A stretch of DNA of 64,000 bases, from positions 1,054,001-1,118,000 of the forward strand of contig NZ_FOCL01000001.1 in assembly GCF_900110105.1 (NCBI RefSeq). The letters are read 5' to 3'. This DNA comes from Mucilaginibacter gossypiicola. Lineage in GTDB: Bacteria; Bacteroidota; Bacteroidia; Sphingobacteriales; Sphingobacteriaceae. Below are positions 10,101-18,613 of this stretch, piece by piece. The translations under genes and the position numbers were made by a program. Each line of letters starts with the position of its first letter. Position 1 is the first letter of the stretch. Below the pieces are notes generated by a model, which saw only the letters and a program-made list of their open reading frames with translations, had not been told where the DNA came from and ran no database searches.

Positions 10101-10764
10101 ATTGCTGAATTACGGGCCCCTTTACAAAGGCTACGTTATCTTTATAAGCCGAGACAATCCCGTTCGGGTGGGCCTCAGACGTTTTGCGGATGAGCTTAAA
10201 CAACGAAACAGGCTGCTCTTGTCCATCAATCACAAAAGTGCCATTAAAAATTTTGTGGCGGCAGTGCTCCGAATTCACCTGAGAAAAGCCAAATACTTCA
10301 GAGTCGGTCAACTTACGACCTAATTTTTCAGAAAGGCCATTTAAGTATTGAACCTCTTCGTCACTTAAAGAGAGTCCCTCCTGCTTGTTATATTGGGCGA
10401 TATCTTCAATTTCCAGGATCGGTTCCGGTTTAATATTAATAGTGAAGATCTCCTGGTTAAGCGCTGCATATTTTTGAAACAGCATCGGGTCGAAAGCCGA
10501 AAAATCAGGATCAACCGCTGCAAATTCCTCGATGCGGATAATACCTTCAATGCCCATATTCTGTGTAATTTCAACCGCGTTGGTACTCCATGGAGTAACC
10601 ATCGCCGCCCGGGGGCCAACAAAAAAACCGGTCACAATTGTATCCCGGTTTAATTCCGCGCCTGCAAAAAGCCAGCTTAGTTTTGAAATATCTGTCGGAT
10701 GGAGCGTTTGATTATGTTGTACGGCAAACACCGTATTTGCTTTATTAAAGAAAAAGTAAATCAT
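7108..10764 (-). CDS. purL: Phosphoribosylformylglycinamidine synthase (large single-chain PurL)
   Basis: A cytoplasmic enzyme of de novo purine synthesis that turns FGAR, glutamine and ATP into FGAM. At 1218 residues it is the fused large form. It has an N-terminal PurS-like part, FGAM synthetase repeats with motifs such as FSQVNSEHCRHKIF, LKAETHNFPT and GAATGSGGEIRD, and a C-terminal class I glutaminase domain from about residue 955. The likely catalytic cysteine is Cys1068 in GICNGCQLF, with the His/Glu pair in SHGEGRF. It is slightly shorter than the proteobacterial enzyme, as usual in Bacteroidota. It stands alone between a clear promoter and a clear terminator, a housekeeping gene between accessory regions. 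Confidence 0.97.
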   Translation of the reverse strand: MIYFFFNKANTVFAVQHNQTLHPTDISKLSWLFAGAELNRDTIVTGFFVGPRAAMVTPWSTNAVEITQNMGIEGIIRIEEFAAVDPDFSAFDPMLFQKYAALNQEIFTINIKPEPILEIEDIAQYNKQEGLSLSDEEVQYLNGLSEKLGRKLTDSEVFGFSQVNSEHCRHKIFNGTFVIDGQEQPVSLFKLIRKTSEAHPNGIVSAYKDNVAFVKGPVIQQFAPKRPDVPEYYEIKDFESVISLKAETHNFPTTVEPFNGAATGSGGEIRDRMAGGQGSIPLAGTAVYMTALSRLAADRPWENGVAERKWLYQSPVDILIKASNGASDFGNKFGQPLITGSLLTFEHEEESRTLGYDKVIMQAGGIGYGKLSQAKKHSPQVSDKVVILGGDNYRIGMGGAAVSSADTGALGSGIELNAIQRSNPEMQKRVANAVRGMVESDINPIVSIHDHGAGGHLNCLSELVEETGGKINLDKLPVGDPTLSAKEIIGNESQERMGLVIGQENIEILQKIADRERSPMYTVGEVTGDHRFTFESATTGARPMDLDMGDMFGSSPKVVMQDKTIERKYSPVTYDVSQLQAYLMQVLQLEAVASKDWLVNKVDRCVGGRVAKQQCAGPLQLPLNNCGVMALDFQGKDGIATSIGHAPLSALINPASGSRNAIAESLSNIVWAPLRDGLESVSLSANWMWACKNAGEDARLYAAVKACSEFAIELGINIPTGKDSLSMKQKYKEGEVIAPGTVIISAAGHCDDITGVIEPVLQKNGGAIYYINLSGDTYKLGGSSFAQILNKIGSETPDVLDAGAFKNTFNTLQQLIKAGQIQAGHDIGSGGLITTLLELCFADRDLGATIDLSALGNQDIIETLFAENIGIVFQADTAAEAVLERNGVAFSKIGTVETAATLTVKNANGSWSFDIDHLRDVWTKTSYLLDQKQSGPVKARERFENYKNHVLKYKFPAGFTGKKPVINEGKPRPKAAVIREKGSNSERELANAMYLAGFDVKDVHMTDLISGRETLEDIRFIGAVGGFSNSDVLGSAKGWAGAFLYNEKARVALQNFFEREDTLSVGICNGCQLFIELGMINPDHAEKPKMQHNQSHKHESGFTSLTIQPNNSVMLSTLAGSTLGVWISHGEGRFQLPYAEDQYSIVAKYGYESYPANPNGSDYNTAMMCDKTGRHLVMMPHIERSLFQWHWANYPNGRKDEVSPWMEAFVNARVWLEK

Positions 10765-10781
10765 ATCCTTGTTTCAAGGTG

Positions 10782-10812
10782 CAAAGGTAGCTTTTTTTAA
10801 AAAAACAGTCAA
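10782..10812 (-). promoter_or_regulatory. Probable Bacteroidota-type promoter of purL
   Basis: On the - strand the -7 box reads TACCTTTG (10782-10789), an exact TAnnTTTG match. A -33 TTG (10810-10812) lies 20 nt upstream. Transcription would begin near 10775, giving a short leader of about 10 nt. Confidence 0.65.
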
Positions 10813-11135
10813 CATTAAAGGAGAACTGCTTCGAATTACAACTATACCATTCAATGAAATTGTGGAAGCAGAAAAAAGTAATTACTGCTGTTATCATAAA
10901 GAAGCTGCTTTATACTATAATGATTGTGCGTTCTAAAATAAATATCGAAACTCTTTCTGAATGATTTTTTTTTGCTTTGAAAGCACTTATGGGGAAACAA
11001 CTGCATATTGTAAGGCAGACAATTTCTGACAAAATAGATGTAAAATATCGACAAAAATCTCATGGCGCATTTTTATGTAAATTTTGTGCAAATAAAAAAA
11101 CGAACTTGACAGAATTGGGCTAAATCATTGATTTT

Positions 11136-11213
11136 GCCCCTTTAACTGGCTGGAATTTGAACCAACCTTTGCGTTTTAAATGAATCGGAACACTTTAGTG
11201 CCCCTTAACTGGG
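11136..11213. repeat. Imperfect direct repeat, possibly a decayed IS21-type end
   Basis: GCCCCTTTAACTGG (11136-11149) and GCCCCTTAACTGGG (11200-11213) are near copies 64 bp apart, with a third weaker CGGAAC-ending unit between them near 11167-11191. Arrays of such short repeats are typical of IS21-family ends. No transposase gene is present, so this is only a suggested remnant. Confidence 0.3.
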
Positions 11214-11592
11214 CTCAACTCAATAGCTAATTTGAGCTGCGATCCAATAAGAGAATAACCTTAATTGCCTTTATAAATCCATAGATTTTGGTTTGCCTAT
11301 TTAATTCTCAGGTAATAGGCGTTTTATAAATGGGAATCCTTTCGGCCAACTAAGTCACAAAAAACATAAGCGCCTGATTTACAAAACAATATAAATGTTC
11401 GAATATCGAACACTTCGATCACATAAAATACTATTACTAATTGGCTTTAGAATTAAAATGATAACCAAGCAATCACACTATTGCATTCCATTTTTAAAAC
11501 CAAGACAAAAAAAATCAATTAACTGATTACCGATTCATTAAAAAAAGTAAGAGTTAGCCGTTTGACAGGGATCCCCGCACCTCCACCCGAAG

Positions 11593-11620
11593 GGATTTTC
11601 TCAGGAAAATCCTCTTTTTT
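11593..11620 (+). terminator. Terminator-like hairpin with no upstream + strand gene
   Basis: GGATTTTC (11593-11600), loop TCAG, GAAAATCC (11605-11612), then TCTTTTTT. A perfect 8-bp stem with a T-run on the + strand, but no + strand gene lies within several kb upstream, so it may end a small RNA or be a remnant. Confidence 0.6.
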
Positions 11621-11891
11621 AATTATCAATAAGTTTTTACTGCTTCCTAACATCCATATCGCCCACCGGCTTGTTAATATTAAATTGATATTTATTTTAA
11701 CAACAACAGTCATTAATAGCTGTCGAAGCATTCAAAATGACTAAGCAACGCAAATGTTACATTTTAGCGAGTATTGCTTTACTCCCAGTTTATTTATTGA
11801 AATAACAGAAGCTATACTTATTATTTAGCAACCAGCTAAATCGTAAATACGTCAAAGTCCATCACCAAGTAGTTGAACTTGATTATAGATG

Positions 11892-11922
11892 TTTGTTTTT
11901 TGGATATCTTGCTTTAATATTG
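11892..11922 (+). promoter_or_regulatory. Possible promoter for the gene at 11950
   Basis: TTTG (11892-11895), 19-nt spacer, then TAATATTG (11915-11922), which matches TAnnTTTG at 7 of 8 positions. The start codon follows 27 nt later. Confidence 0.4.
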
Positions 11923-11949
11923 TGATTCCTGATAATACATCTGATATAA

Positions 11950-12318
11950 ATGAACAGAAAAACGGTAAACCTACTTGTATTTGGCCTGGGGCTTTTGATG
12001 CTCTTATTGCGCCCTTATGTAGTTTATCGTATTATCGGTTACCGTAATAAGGACAAAGATCCCGTCAAAACCAGCCTGTTGCAGCGCATGATTAAAAAAA
12101 AGGACGAGCACTATGAATGTCCGGAAAATAGCGTGATAGAGTCTGGGAAGCCGGGATTCAACTTTCAGGCTCCGGTAAGGCGGATAACTTTACGAAATTT
12201 TCATGACGTCTTTTTTTTAGGCGTTCCGTTTTTGGCCTCGTTGCCTCAAGCGGTGCGGATTGTTTTAAAACCGTGCCCCAGGCAGCGGTTTTGCCTGCTT
12301 TCCTGTTTCCGGATCTGA
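11950..12318 (+). CDS. Small hypothetical membrane protein
   Basis: A 122-residue protein of unrecognised family. Residues 8-30 form a hydrophobic helix (LLVFGLGLLMLLLRPYVVYRI), followed by a charged, Lys-rich stretch (residues 33-55) and a second weakly hydrophobic segment near residues 86-103. The first 55 codons look well used. The last third is rich in Arg/Cys/Pro and could reflect a frame change, so the C-terminus may not be original. A promoter-like pair lies just upstream, and it precedes the deacetylase gene by 119 nt. It is probably an inner-membrane protein; no function is suggested. Confidence 0.5.
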   Translation: MNRKTVNLLVFGLGLLMLLLRPYVVYRIIGYRNKDKDPVKTSLLQRMIKKKDEHYECPENSVIESGKPGFNFQAPVRRITLRNFHDVFFLGVPFLASLPQAVRIVLKPCPRQRFCLLSCFRI

Positions 12319-12437
12319 ATATTTTTCAATGGCTAAAACAAGTCGTTAACAGCCAGCAAACTGCTCTTGCAGACATACACGTTTTTTGCCGAAAGCGCCA
12401 TTCCTCGATTAATAATCTATTTTTACAACAATACTCT

Positions 12438-13229
12438 ATGAAACAGATTGTTCTGCTGTTGATCAGCATTATAGCCTTCAAAGCACATGGGCAAATCAGT
12501 TGGCCGGATCAAAAAAAATCGGCCATCATCCTTACTTATGATGATGCATTGCCTTCGCAACTGAATACGGCGGTACCTCAGTTAAAAACGGCAAAAATAA
12601 CGGCAACTTTTTTCCTCACCAGCGATATCGACAGTATCTCTATTCCACAATGGCGTGCGCTAAGTAAAATGGGGTTTGAGCTGGGTAATCACACAGTTTT
12701 TCACCCCTGTGCCGGCACAGATGATAACCCGGTGCCAGCAGACCATTATACAGCTTACCAGATCATCCGCGAAATAGAGGTTATGGATAGATTTCTGTTT
12801 GCTGTAGATGGTAAAACTAAAAGAACCTTTGCTTACCCCTGCGCTGAAACTATGATGGGAGGAAAAGATTATGTAGATTCATTGCGGAAATATACGTTGG
12901 TAAAATACGCCCGCGCGGGTGGCGACTCCACTGCTTTCATAACAGATTTCACTCATCTGGATCCTTTCCGCGTGCCATCGTACGGACTGGAAGGCGGCGA
13001 AACCGGCGTGCAGCTTATCGCCTTTGTGAAGAAAGTTCAACAAAACGGCGGCATGGGAATAATTATGCTGCATGGTGTTGGCGGAGATTATATCACTGTT
13101 TCAGCTGGTGCCCACCGGCAACTAATCGAATACCTCAAAACCCAAAAGAAAGAAATCTGGATGCCTACATTTCAACAGGGCATGGATTATATCAACAAAC
13201 AAATACCTTTAAAAGCCCAGAAACCCTAA
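12438..13229 (+). CDS. Secreted polysaccharide deacetylase (NodB fold)
   Basis: The frame is open further upstream, but ATG at 12438 starts a clear signal peptide (MKQIVLLLISIIAFKAHGQ), giving 263 residues; the upstream extension has no signal and is rejected. NodB motifs are present: TYDDA with Asp35 (catalytic) and Asp36 (metal), NHTVFHP with metal ligands His85 and His89, FAYPC, and the late LHGVGGDY with a His. The first motif is TYDDA rather than the usual TFDDG. Such enzymes remove N- or O-acetyl groups from polysaccharides in the periplasm; the substrate is not evident. It is followed after 16 nt by the phosphoesterase gene and probably shares its transcript. Confidence 0.82.
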   Translation: MKQIVLLLISIIAFKAHGQISWPDQKKSAIILTYDDALPSQLNTAVPQLKTAKITATFFLTSDIDSISIPQWRALSKMGFELGNHTVFHPCAGTDDNPVPADHYTAYQIIREIEVMDRFLFAVDGKTKRTFAYPCAETMMGGKDYVDSLRKYTLVKYARAGGDSTAFITDFTHLDPFRVPSYGLEGGETGVQLIAFVKKVQQNGGMGIIMLHGVGGDYITVSAGAHRQLIEYLKTQKKEIWMPTFQQGMDYINKQIPLKAQKP

Positions 13230-13245
13230 TTCAATTACCGAACAA

Positions 13246-14592
13246 ATGAAAAAGAGACTTTTAAACAAAATATACCTCCTTGGACCAATAGCGCTCGCTG
13301 CTGTAACATACGTTGGAATCTCGGCCTGGAAGTACCCGGATCCCCCCGCTATTAACCAGGTAAAACATGTAGTTGTTATCTATATGGAAAACCACAGCTT
13401 TGATAACCTTTACGGACAGTTTAAGGGAGCCGATGGCCTGGCTGATGCAAAAAAAGAAAGCATTATTCAACTGGATGCAGAAGGTAAGCCTTATACCATG
13501 CTGCCCCCGGTGCCGCGAAGCAGTGCGTTTCCTACAAACCTGGCCAATACTTATTATAATATTGACCAATATGTAGCTGCCGACCAAGCTACCCCCGATG
13601 TAACCCATGCCTTTTACCAGGAGCAGATGCAAATAAACGGCGGAAAGATGAACAAATTTGCACTGTATAATTACACGAAAGGTTTAACGATGGGATATTA
13701 TACTACGGCCAATCTGCCATTGTATGACCTTGCAAAAAAATACACGCTCTGCGATCATTTTTTCCATAGTGCTTTTGGCGGCTCATTCCTTAATCACCAG
13801 TGGCTGATAGCAGCAGCTTCTCCGGTATTTACAGATGCACCCGAATCCATTAAAGCCCAGGTAGATGCTTCCGGTAAAATGATCAAAGATGGTTCTGTTA
13901 CACCAGACGGTTACGCCGTTAATACATCCAACTCTGTAAATCTGCACCCCAAAGGAGCGCCTCTCGCTAACCTGGTACCCAATCAAAACGGCCCAACCAT
14001 TGGCGACCGCCTTACAGATAAGGGTATTTCATGGGCCTGGTATTCAGGCGGCTGGAACGACGTCATAGCAGGAAAGCCAGATCCGACATTTACCTATCAC
14101 CATCAGCCTTTTGCTTATTTTACACGTTATGCGGAAGGTACAGAGGAAAGAAAAAAACACCTTAGAGATGAAACAGAATTTCTGGAAGCTGCGCAAAAAG
14201 GTGCCCTGCCTGCCGTATCTTTCGTTAAGCCGATTGGGCTGGAGAATGAACATCCGGGAGGCTCGACCGTTAAAGCCGGAGAGAGCCATGCCGTTAAGCT
14301 AATCAATGCGGTACTCAATGGCCCTAACGGCAAGGATGTGGTAATCATACTCACCTATGATGAAAACGGAGGCTTTTGGGACCATGTAGCCCCGCCGAAA
14401 ATTGATAAATGGGGACCTGGTTCGCGTATCCCTGCTTTGATCATTTCGCCATTTGCAAAAAAAGCCTATGTGGACCATACCAATTACGAAACGGTGAGTA
14501 TCCTGGCTTTTATTGAGAAAAGGTGGGGGCTGAAGCCACTCAACAGCCGCGACCAACATGCCGATCCACTAAGCAATGCGTTTAACTTTTAA
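13246..14592 (+). CDS. Secreted AcpA/phospholipase C-type phosphoesterase
   Basis: A 448-residue protein with an N-terminal hydrophobic signal or anchor (residues 8-28). The phosphoesterase-family signature HVVVIYMENHSFDNLYG is at residues 43-59, followed by FFHSAFGGSFLNHQWLIAA, ENEHPGGS and the late metal-site region ILTYDENGGFWDHVAPP and RIPALIISPFAK. This family, in the alkaline-phosphatase superfamily, includes acid phosphatase AcpA and bacterial phospholipases C. Length and the short central insert favour an acid phosphatase over a lipid enzyme. The stop overlaps the start of the cytochrome peroxidase gene by 17 nt, suggesting translational coupling. It may release phosphate from extracellular esters. 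Confidence 0.82.
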   Translation: MKKRLLNKIYLLGPIALAAVTYVGISAWKYPDPPAINQVKHVVVIYMENHSFDNLYGQFKGADGLADAKKESIIQLDAEGKPYTMLPPVPRSSAFPTNLANTYYNIDQYVAADQATPDVTHAFYQEQMQINGGKMNKFALYNYTKGLTMGYYTTANLPLYDLAKKYTLCDHFFHSAFGGSFLNHQWLIAAASPVFTDAPESIKAQVDASGKMIKDGSVTPDGYAVNTSNSVNLHPKGAPLANLVPNQNGPTIGDRLTDKGISWAWYSGGWNDVIAGKPDPTFTYHHQPFAYFTRYAEGTEERKKHLRDETEFLEAAQKGALPAVSFVKPIGLENEHPGGSTVKAGESHAVKLINAVLNGPNGKDVVIILTYDENGGFWDHVAPPKIDKWGPGSRIPALIISPFAKKAYVDHTNYETVSILAFIEKRWGLKPLNSRDQHADPLSNAFNF

Positions 14593-16360
14593 AATAATTG
14601 CAGCAGGCCTGATAGTTATTGCCTCCTGCGGCTTGCTGGGTTTTCACAGCAGTCCGCAGGTGATAACTGAAGCCGTCCGTAAAAAACTGGTGTTACAGGC
14701 CGATAGTTTTCTGATATCCGTAACACAATTACAACAAGCTGTTGCGCAAGCGGATAATAAGCCGCTAATGCAACAACGTTTCAGGGAGGTACGTTTGGCC
14801 TACAAACGGCTGGAATGGGCAACGGAATATTTTGATCCGTTAACATCCAAACGAGTTAACGGGCCGCCCGTGCCCGAAACGGAACTTGGCGGACAGGTCA
14901 TCCAACCCGAAGGGTTGCAGGTGATCGAAGGGTTACTTTTTCCTACTTTTAGCCCTTCCTCCAGCAAACAGCTTCGTCTTTATTTGGATAAACTCGCAGT
15001 CAGCGCCGAAGAATACAAAGACTATTTTACGCGCAGCAGTCTTCAAGACTGGCAGATTATAGACGCGACGAAGCTGGAGGTTTTCAGGATAGAGACTTTG
15101 GGTCTGAATGATTTTGATGATCCGCTTGCCCGGCAATGCTTTAGAGAGTCTGCAACTGCTTTAAGCAGCCTAAGTGAGGTGACCCAACATTATACGAGGA
15201 GTGATCAAAGCCGTTTAATCGAATATTTTAAACAGGCAGTAAAATATCTTTCGCGCGCTGTGGCATTCAACCAGTTTAACCGGGCCGAATTTATTACTGC
15301 TTATGCAAACCCCTTAACCAGGGAATTGAGCTATTTAAATAAACAATTGAATTTGCCAGATGTTCGTTATAATCGCCTGTTGAATCAAGATGCGGCAACC
15401 TTGTTTGAAAAGAACTCTTTTAACAGAAATGCCTACATTAATGCTCTCGAAGATTCGGCCACCTTACAAAAAATTGTATTAGGCAAAAAGCTGTTCTTTG
15501 ATAGCCAGCTTTCAGGCACCATGACCCGGAGCTGTGCTTCCTGTCATCAGCCGGATAAGGCCTTTACAGACGGTTTTGTTAAAAACCTTGATATCACTGG
15601 TAAAAAAACAATTTTCAGAAATACCCCTACGTTGATCAATGCCGCGCTACAGCCGGCACAGTTTTATGACCTCAGGGCATACTCGCTCGAAGACCAAATT
15701 GTTGACGTAATTCGTAATCCGGATGAAATGCACGGCAATATCCACCTCTCAGCTCAAACATTTTGGCGAGATCGAACATATCGTAAACTATTTGCTGAGG
15801 CTTTTCCAGGCCGGGCGGCTATTGACACTGCAGAAACCATAAACGCGCTGGCTGCTTATATCCGTAGCCTTACTTCACTTAACAGCCGCTTTGATGAATA
15901 TATGCATGGAGACAAAACAATGCTTAATCAAAGCGAGGTTAATGGTTTTAACCTCTTCATGGGGAAGGCCCGGTGTTCAACCTGTCACTATATGCCTTTG
16001 TTTAATAGTACACTGCCACCGAGGTATGTACAGATGGATGCCGAGGTTATTGGTGTGCCTAAAATTAAAAACTGCAAAATGATTGACCCTGATCCGGGAT
16101 TGTTCGCTATACAGCCACTGAGGTTTAACCATCATGCTTTTAAAGTAACAACCGTTAGAAACGCTTCGAAAACGGCGCCCTATATGCACAATGGGGTATA
16201 CAAAACACTGGAAGAAGTCATTGACTTTTATGATCAGGGGGGTGGTGTTGGCATGGGGTTAAAGGTTCCGAACCAAACATTGGCCCCGGAACACCTGCAG
16301 CTCTCGCTAAAAGAAAAAAAGGAATTGGTTAGCTTTATTAAAGCTTTGGACAGTCATTAG
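14576..16360 (+). CDS. Two-domain di-haem cytochrome c peroxidase (MauG/CCP family)
   Basis: A 594-residue protein with an N-terminal signal or lipoprotein-like leader (VIASCGLLGF). Residues 30-265 form a helical domain (RLAYKRLEWATEYFDPLTSKRVNGPPVPE, QPEGLQVIEGLLFP) like the helical N-terminal domain attached to many Bacteroidota peroxidases, perhaps distantly imelysin-like. The C-terminal CCP domain carries two haem sites, CASCH (Cys320-His324) and CSTCH (Cys467-His471), plus the CCP motif TVRNASKTAPYMHNGVYKTLEEVIDFYD. It is probably periplasmic and would reduce peroxide with electrons from small cytochromes or modify a partner. The start overlaps the phosphoesterase gene, an unexpected functional pairing. 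Confidence 0.85.
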   Translation: MRLTFKIIAAGLIVIASCGLLGFHSSPQVITEAVRKKLVLQADSFLISVTQLQQAVAQADNKPLMQQRFREVRLAYKRLEWATEYFDPLTSKRVNGPPVPETELGGQVIQPEGLQVIEGLLFPTFSPSSSKQLRLYLDKLAVSAEEYKDYFTRSSLQDWQIIDATKLEVFRIETLGLNDFDDPLARQCFRESATALSSLSEVTQHYTRSDQSRLIEYFKQAVKYLSRAVAFNQFNRAEFITAYANPLTRELSYLNKQLNLPDVRYNRLLNQDAATLFEKNSFNRNAYINALEDSATLQKIVLGKKLFFDSQLSGTMTRSCASCHQPDKAFTDGFVKNLDITGKKTIFRNTPTLINAALQPAQFYDLRAYSLEDQIVDVIRNPDEMHGNIHLSAQTFWRDRTYRKLFAEAFPGRAAIDTAETINALAAYIRSLTSLNSRFDEYMHGDKTMLNQSEVNGFNLFMGKARCSTCHYMPLFNSTLPPRYVQMDAEVIGVPKIKNCKMIDPDPGLFAIQPLRFNHHAFKVTTVRNASKTAPYMHNGVYKTLEEVIDFYDQGGGVGMGLKVPNQTLAPEHLQLSLKEKKELVSFIKALDSH

Positions 16361-16383
16361 TTGGTGGCGAAGCGATATTTTAA

Positions 16384-16407
16384 TAAATAAAAAGGGCCCT
16401 TAGCCCT
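16384..16407 (-). terminator. Possible terminator on the - strand beyond the GH43 gene
   Basis: On the - strand AGGGC-TAAGG-GCCCT is followed by TTTTTATTTATT. The stem is only 5 bp. It lies about 200 nt past the GH43 stop at 16604. Confidence 0.45.
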
Positions 16408-16573
16408 GGTGACTCCGGAGATAGCATGCCGGCGTCGGCAAAATTTAATATGCACAGTGACAATTAAAAGTGGACTTTTAGCGCTAACATTTTACGCGGG
16501 TAATATCAGTTGCCTGTTTTACTAAGAAAATAGCGAAGCCAAGGCTCCGTAGTTTACCATTATGGGCATTTCA

Positions 16574-16610
16574 GCGGGTTGGAATGAACAGTCAGAACCC
16601 GCTTTATTTA
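16574..16610 (+). terminator. Terminator of the deacetylase-phosphoesterase-peroxidase operon
   Basis: GCGGGTT (16574-16580) pairs with AACCCGC (16596-16602) around a 15-nt loop, followed by TTTATTTA on the + strand. It slightly overlaps the end of the convergent GH43 gene. Confidence 0.65.
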
Positions 16611-18208
16611 GTGTAAGCATAATGAAAGTAATCAACGTCAACACTACCGGTATCGTCCTTTGTATTGTAAGTGAATAAGGCCAACCGGTCGCCCCGGTAG
16701 GCCCCCCACCTTAATTGATAACTATCTCCGAACGGAGTAAATGTCACACCATCCGGGCTGTAGGAGTAATGACTTTTACCGTCCAATCCCCAAACAGATT
16801 TTAGCCAGATATTGTCTACAGTAATTTCGGGACCAATAGTAACTACTTCTTTGTTCATAAATATCAAATTTTTGACGGAGCCTTCACATTGAACGCCAAT
16901 GGCGGAGTAGTTGGGAGCCCCAAAATGCGACAGTCCTGCTTTTTGCCCGCTTGTCATTCTGCTAATATCAATTTTAACACTTGCCTCGTTATGAGTGGTT
17001 CTATAAGTACGCTGCGTTAGGGTGTTACCGGCATTCAAAATATTATCGGCTAACGGCCGAAAAGCATAAAGCCGTAACCAGCCCTTTCGTTCTGTTAACG
17101 ACCATTTATCCTGCCGTGGCTGATAATTCCACTCCCATTGTGGTTGCAATACTTGTGCCTCAAACTCATCATTGGTTTGCGGGCTAATTATTCTATTTGA
17201 TTTTACCGGCTTTTTTGCAGACCATACCATCTCACCTATACCTGCGGTATCGGGGCTGCCTATGATAGGCCAACCTGCAATCCAATGAACCGGTAAGAGG
17301 CTTACAACCCTCCCCGACCAGTCGTCCCCCGTTCCGTGATGTGTGAGGAAATACCAGTCACCTTTAGTTGTTTGTATTAATCCGCCCTGATTGGGTTCAT
17401 GAAAATGTAGTTGCACTTCACTCAGTTGTTGTGGTGTTTCATATGGGCCAGTAATTTTTCTTGCACGTTCCATCATCAGCGCACGTCCGCCAGCCCTTAC
17501 CTCGCTAAAAAGGTGGTAGTAATAACCGTTGATTTTGTATAATTTATTAGCCTCGCTGCCTTTTGATTGATGAATAACCTTATCCGATTCCTTCAATAAG
17601 GATTTCCCATCAGCCGACATTTTAAACAGATGTATTTTATATCCGTCGCTAAAATTTGTACCGATAAGATATCCCTGGCCATCATCGTCCCAAAAAGGGC
17701 TGCAATCATCCCAGCCCTTTTCGGCCCACACCTTATGCACTGGCTCCCAGGGACCTTCCGGTTTAACCGATGAACTCATAAAATACCCTTCGTCCGGGTC
17801 CCCGAAGTACACCCAGAACCTGTTTTGATGATATCGTATTGCCCCAGCCCATACGCCCCTACCGTAACGATTCATCCTATCCCAGTTCATTTCAGGCGAG
17901 ATAACCGAAATGTCATTTACTACGTGGCCAAGAATACTCCAATTAACAAGATCTTTTGAATGGAGAATAACAAAACCCGGGGAGTATTGAAAAGTAGAGG
18001 AAACTGCGTAATAATCATCGCCCACACGGATACAATCTATATCGCTGTAATCGCCGGGTAATACAGGGTTCCGAAAAGTACCATCGCGCTGATCTCCCCA
18101 GGATGTCCAGTTCCCCCATGCAGGAGCCGTTATAGCGGATTGTCCTGAAGAAGATAGATTAATGAAAACAAATGCAATTATACTTACTGTGAATACCCGC
18201 AATTTCAT
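16604..18208 (-). CDS. Secreted GH43-family glycosidase (arabinofuranosidase/xylosidase type)
   Basis: The frame is open upstream, but ATG at 18208 begins the signal peptide (MKLRVFTVSIIAFVF), giving 534 residues. The N-terminal five-bladed propeller carries the GH43 triad region: PVLPGDYSDID with likely base Asp56, then WDDCSPFWDDDGQGYL (transition-state Asp) and GSEANKLYKINGYYYHLFSE (acid Glu). A C-terminal beta-sandwich from about residue 335 (EWNYQPRQDKWSLTE) is typical of the larger GH43 enzymes that trim arabinose or xylose from plant polysaccharides. It diverges from the AraC regulator at 18614 and is probably controlled by it. Confidence 0.85.
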   Translation of the reverse strand: MKLRVFTVSIIAFVFINLSSSGQSAITAPAWGNWTSWGDQRDGTFRNPVLPGDYSDIDCIRVGDDYYAVSSTFQYSPGFVILHSKDLVNWSILGHVVNDISVISPEMNWDRMNRYGRGVWAGAIRYHQNRFWVYFGDPDEGYFMSSSVKPEGPWEPVHKVWAEKGWDDCSPFWDDDGQGYLIGTNFSDGYKIHLFKMSADGKSLLKESDKVIHQSKGSEANKLYKINGYYYHLFSEVRAGGRALMMERARKITGPYETPQQLSEVQLHFHEPNQGGLIQTTKGDWYFLTHHGTGDDWSGRVVSLLPVHWIAGWPIIGSPDTAGIGEMVWSAKKPVKSNRIISPQTNDEFEAQVLQPQWEWNYQPRQDKWSLTERKGWLRLYAFRPLADNILNAGNTLTQRTYRTTHNEASVKIDISRMTSGQKAGLSHFGAPNYSAIGVQCEGSVKNLIFMNKEVVTIGPEITVDNIWLKSVWGLDGKSHYSYSPDGVTFTPFGDSYQLRWGAYRGDRLALFTYNTKDDTGSVDVDYFHYAYTK

Positions 18209-18613
18209 GTTGTTGATAAAGAAATGAGAAGTCAAAATACCGACACGCAATGACGCATTATATATAGTGCTTATCTTATTTTTTAGTATTAATTGGTCTG
18301 TTTGCAATAACCCATCACTGCAAACACTCAAAACTAAACTCAAAAACATAAAAAAAGTATTTCATAACCGACGTTTTCTTTCACATTTACGACCATAAAG
18401 GAAGTTAATCTATAGTAGCCAGCTCCCGCGTCTTCTACTTTAAATTGCTGATTTGCCCCCGCTAAATAATCCCATTGATCGACCTTTGTTTAATTGGCAG
18501 TGCCCCCAACCGGCAAATTCCAGCGCTTTAAAGCTGTTCCTGCTATAGATCTGATAATCCTGCCCTTATATACATTCTGCTATATCAAAGCAATTTGCAT
18601 ATTTGTGATTCAG
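18209..18613. other. Divergent regulatory region between GH43 and AraC genes
   Basis: 405 bp that must hold the promoters for both genes. A -7-like element TAGTTTTG is visible on the - strand (18329-18336) without a well-placed -33 box. No gene or clear operator was recognised. Confidence 0.4.

Larger units (their letters stand above)
10813..11949. other. 1.1-kb intergenic region without a convincing gene
   Basis: AT-rich with homopolymer runs. Open frames of about 70 codons on the - strand near 10851-11063 and 11519-11731 show no family resemblance and poor composition and are not called. The region contains an imperfect repeat that may be the worn end of an IS element (11136-11213), a terminator-like hairpin at 11593-11620 and a promoter-like pair just before the next gene. 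It may be decayed mobile DNA or contain a small RNA. Confidence 0.5.

Noticed and set aside
12273..12437. Upstream extension of the deacetylase frame
   Set aside because: Would bury the signal peptide; the ATG at 12438 fits export and family length.
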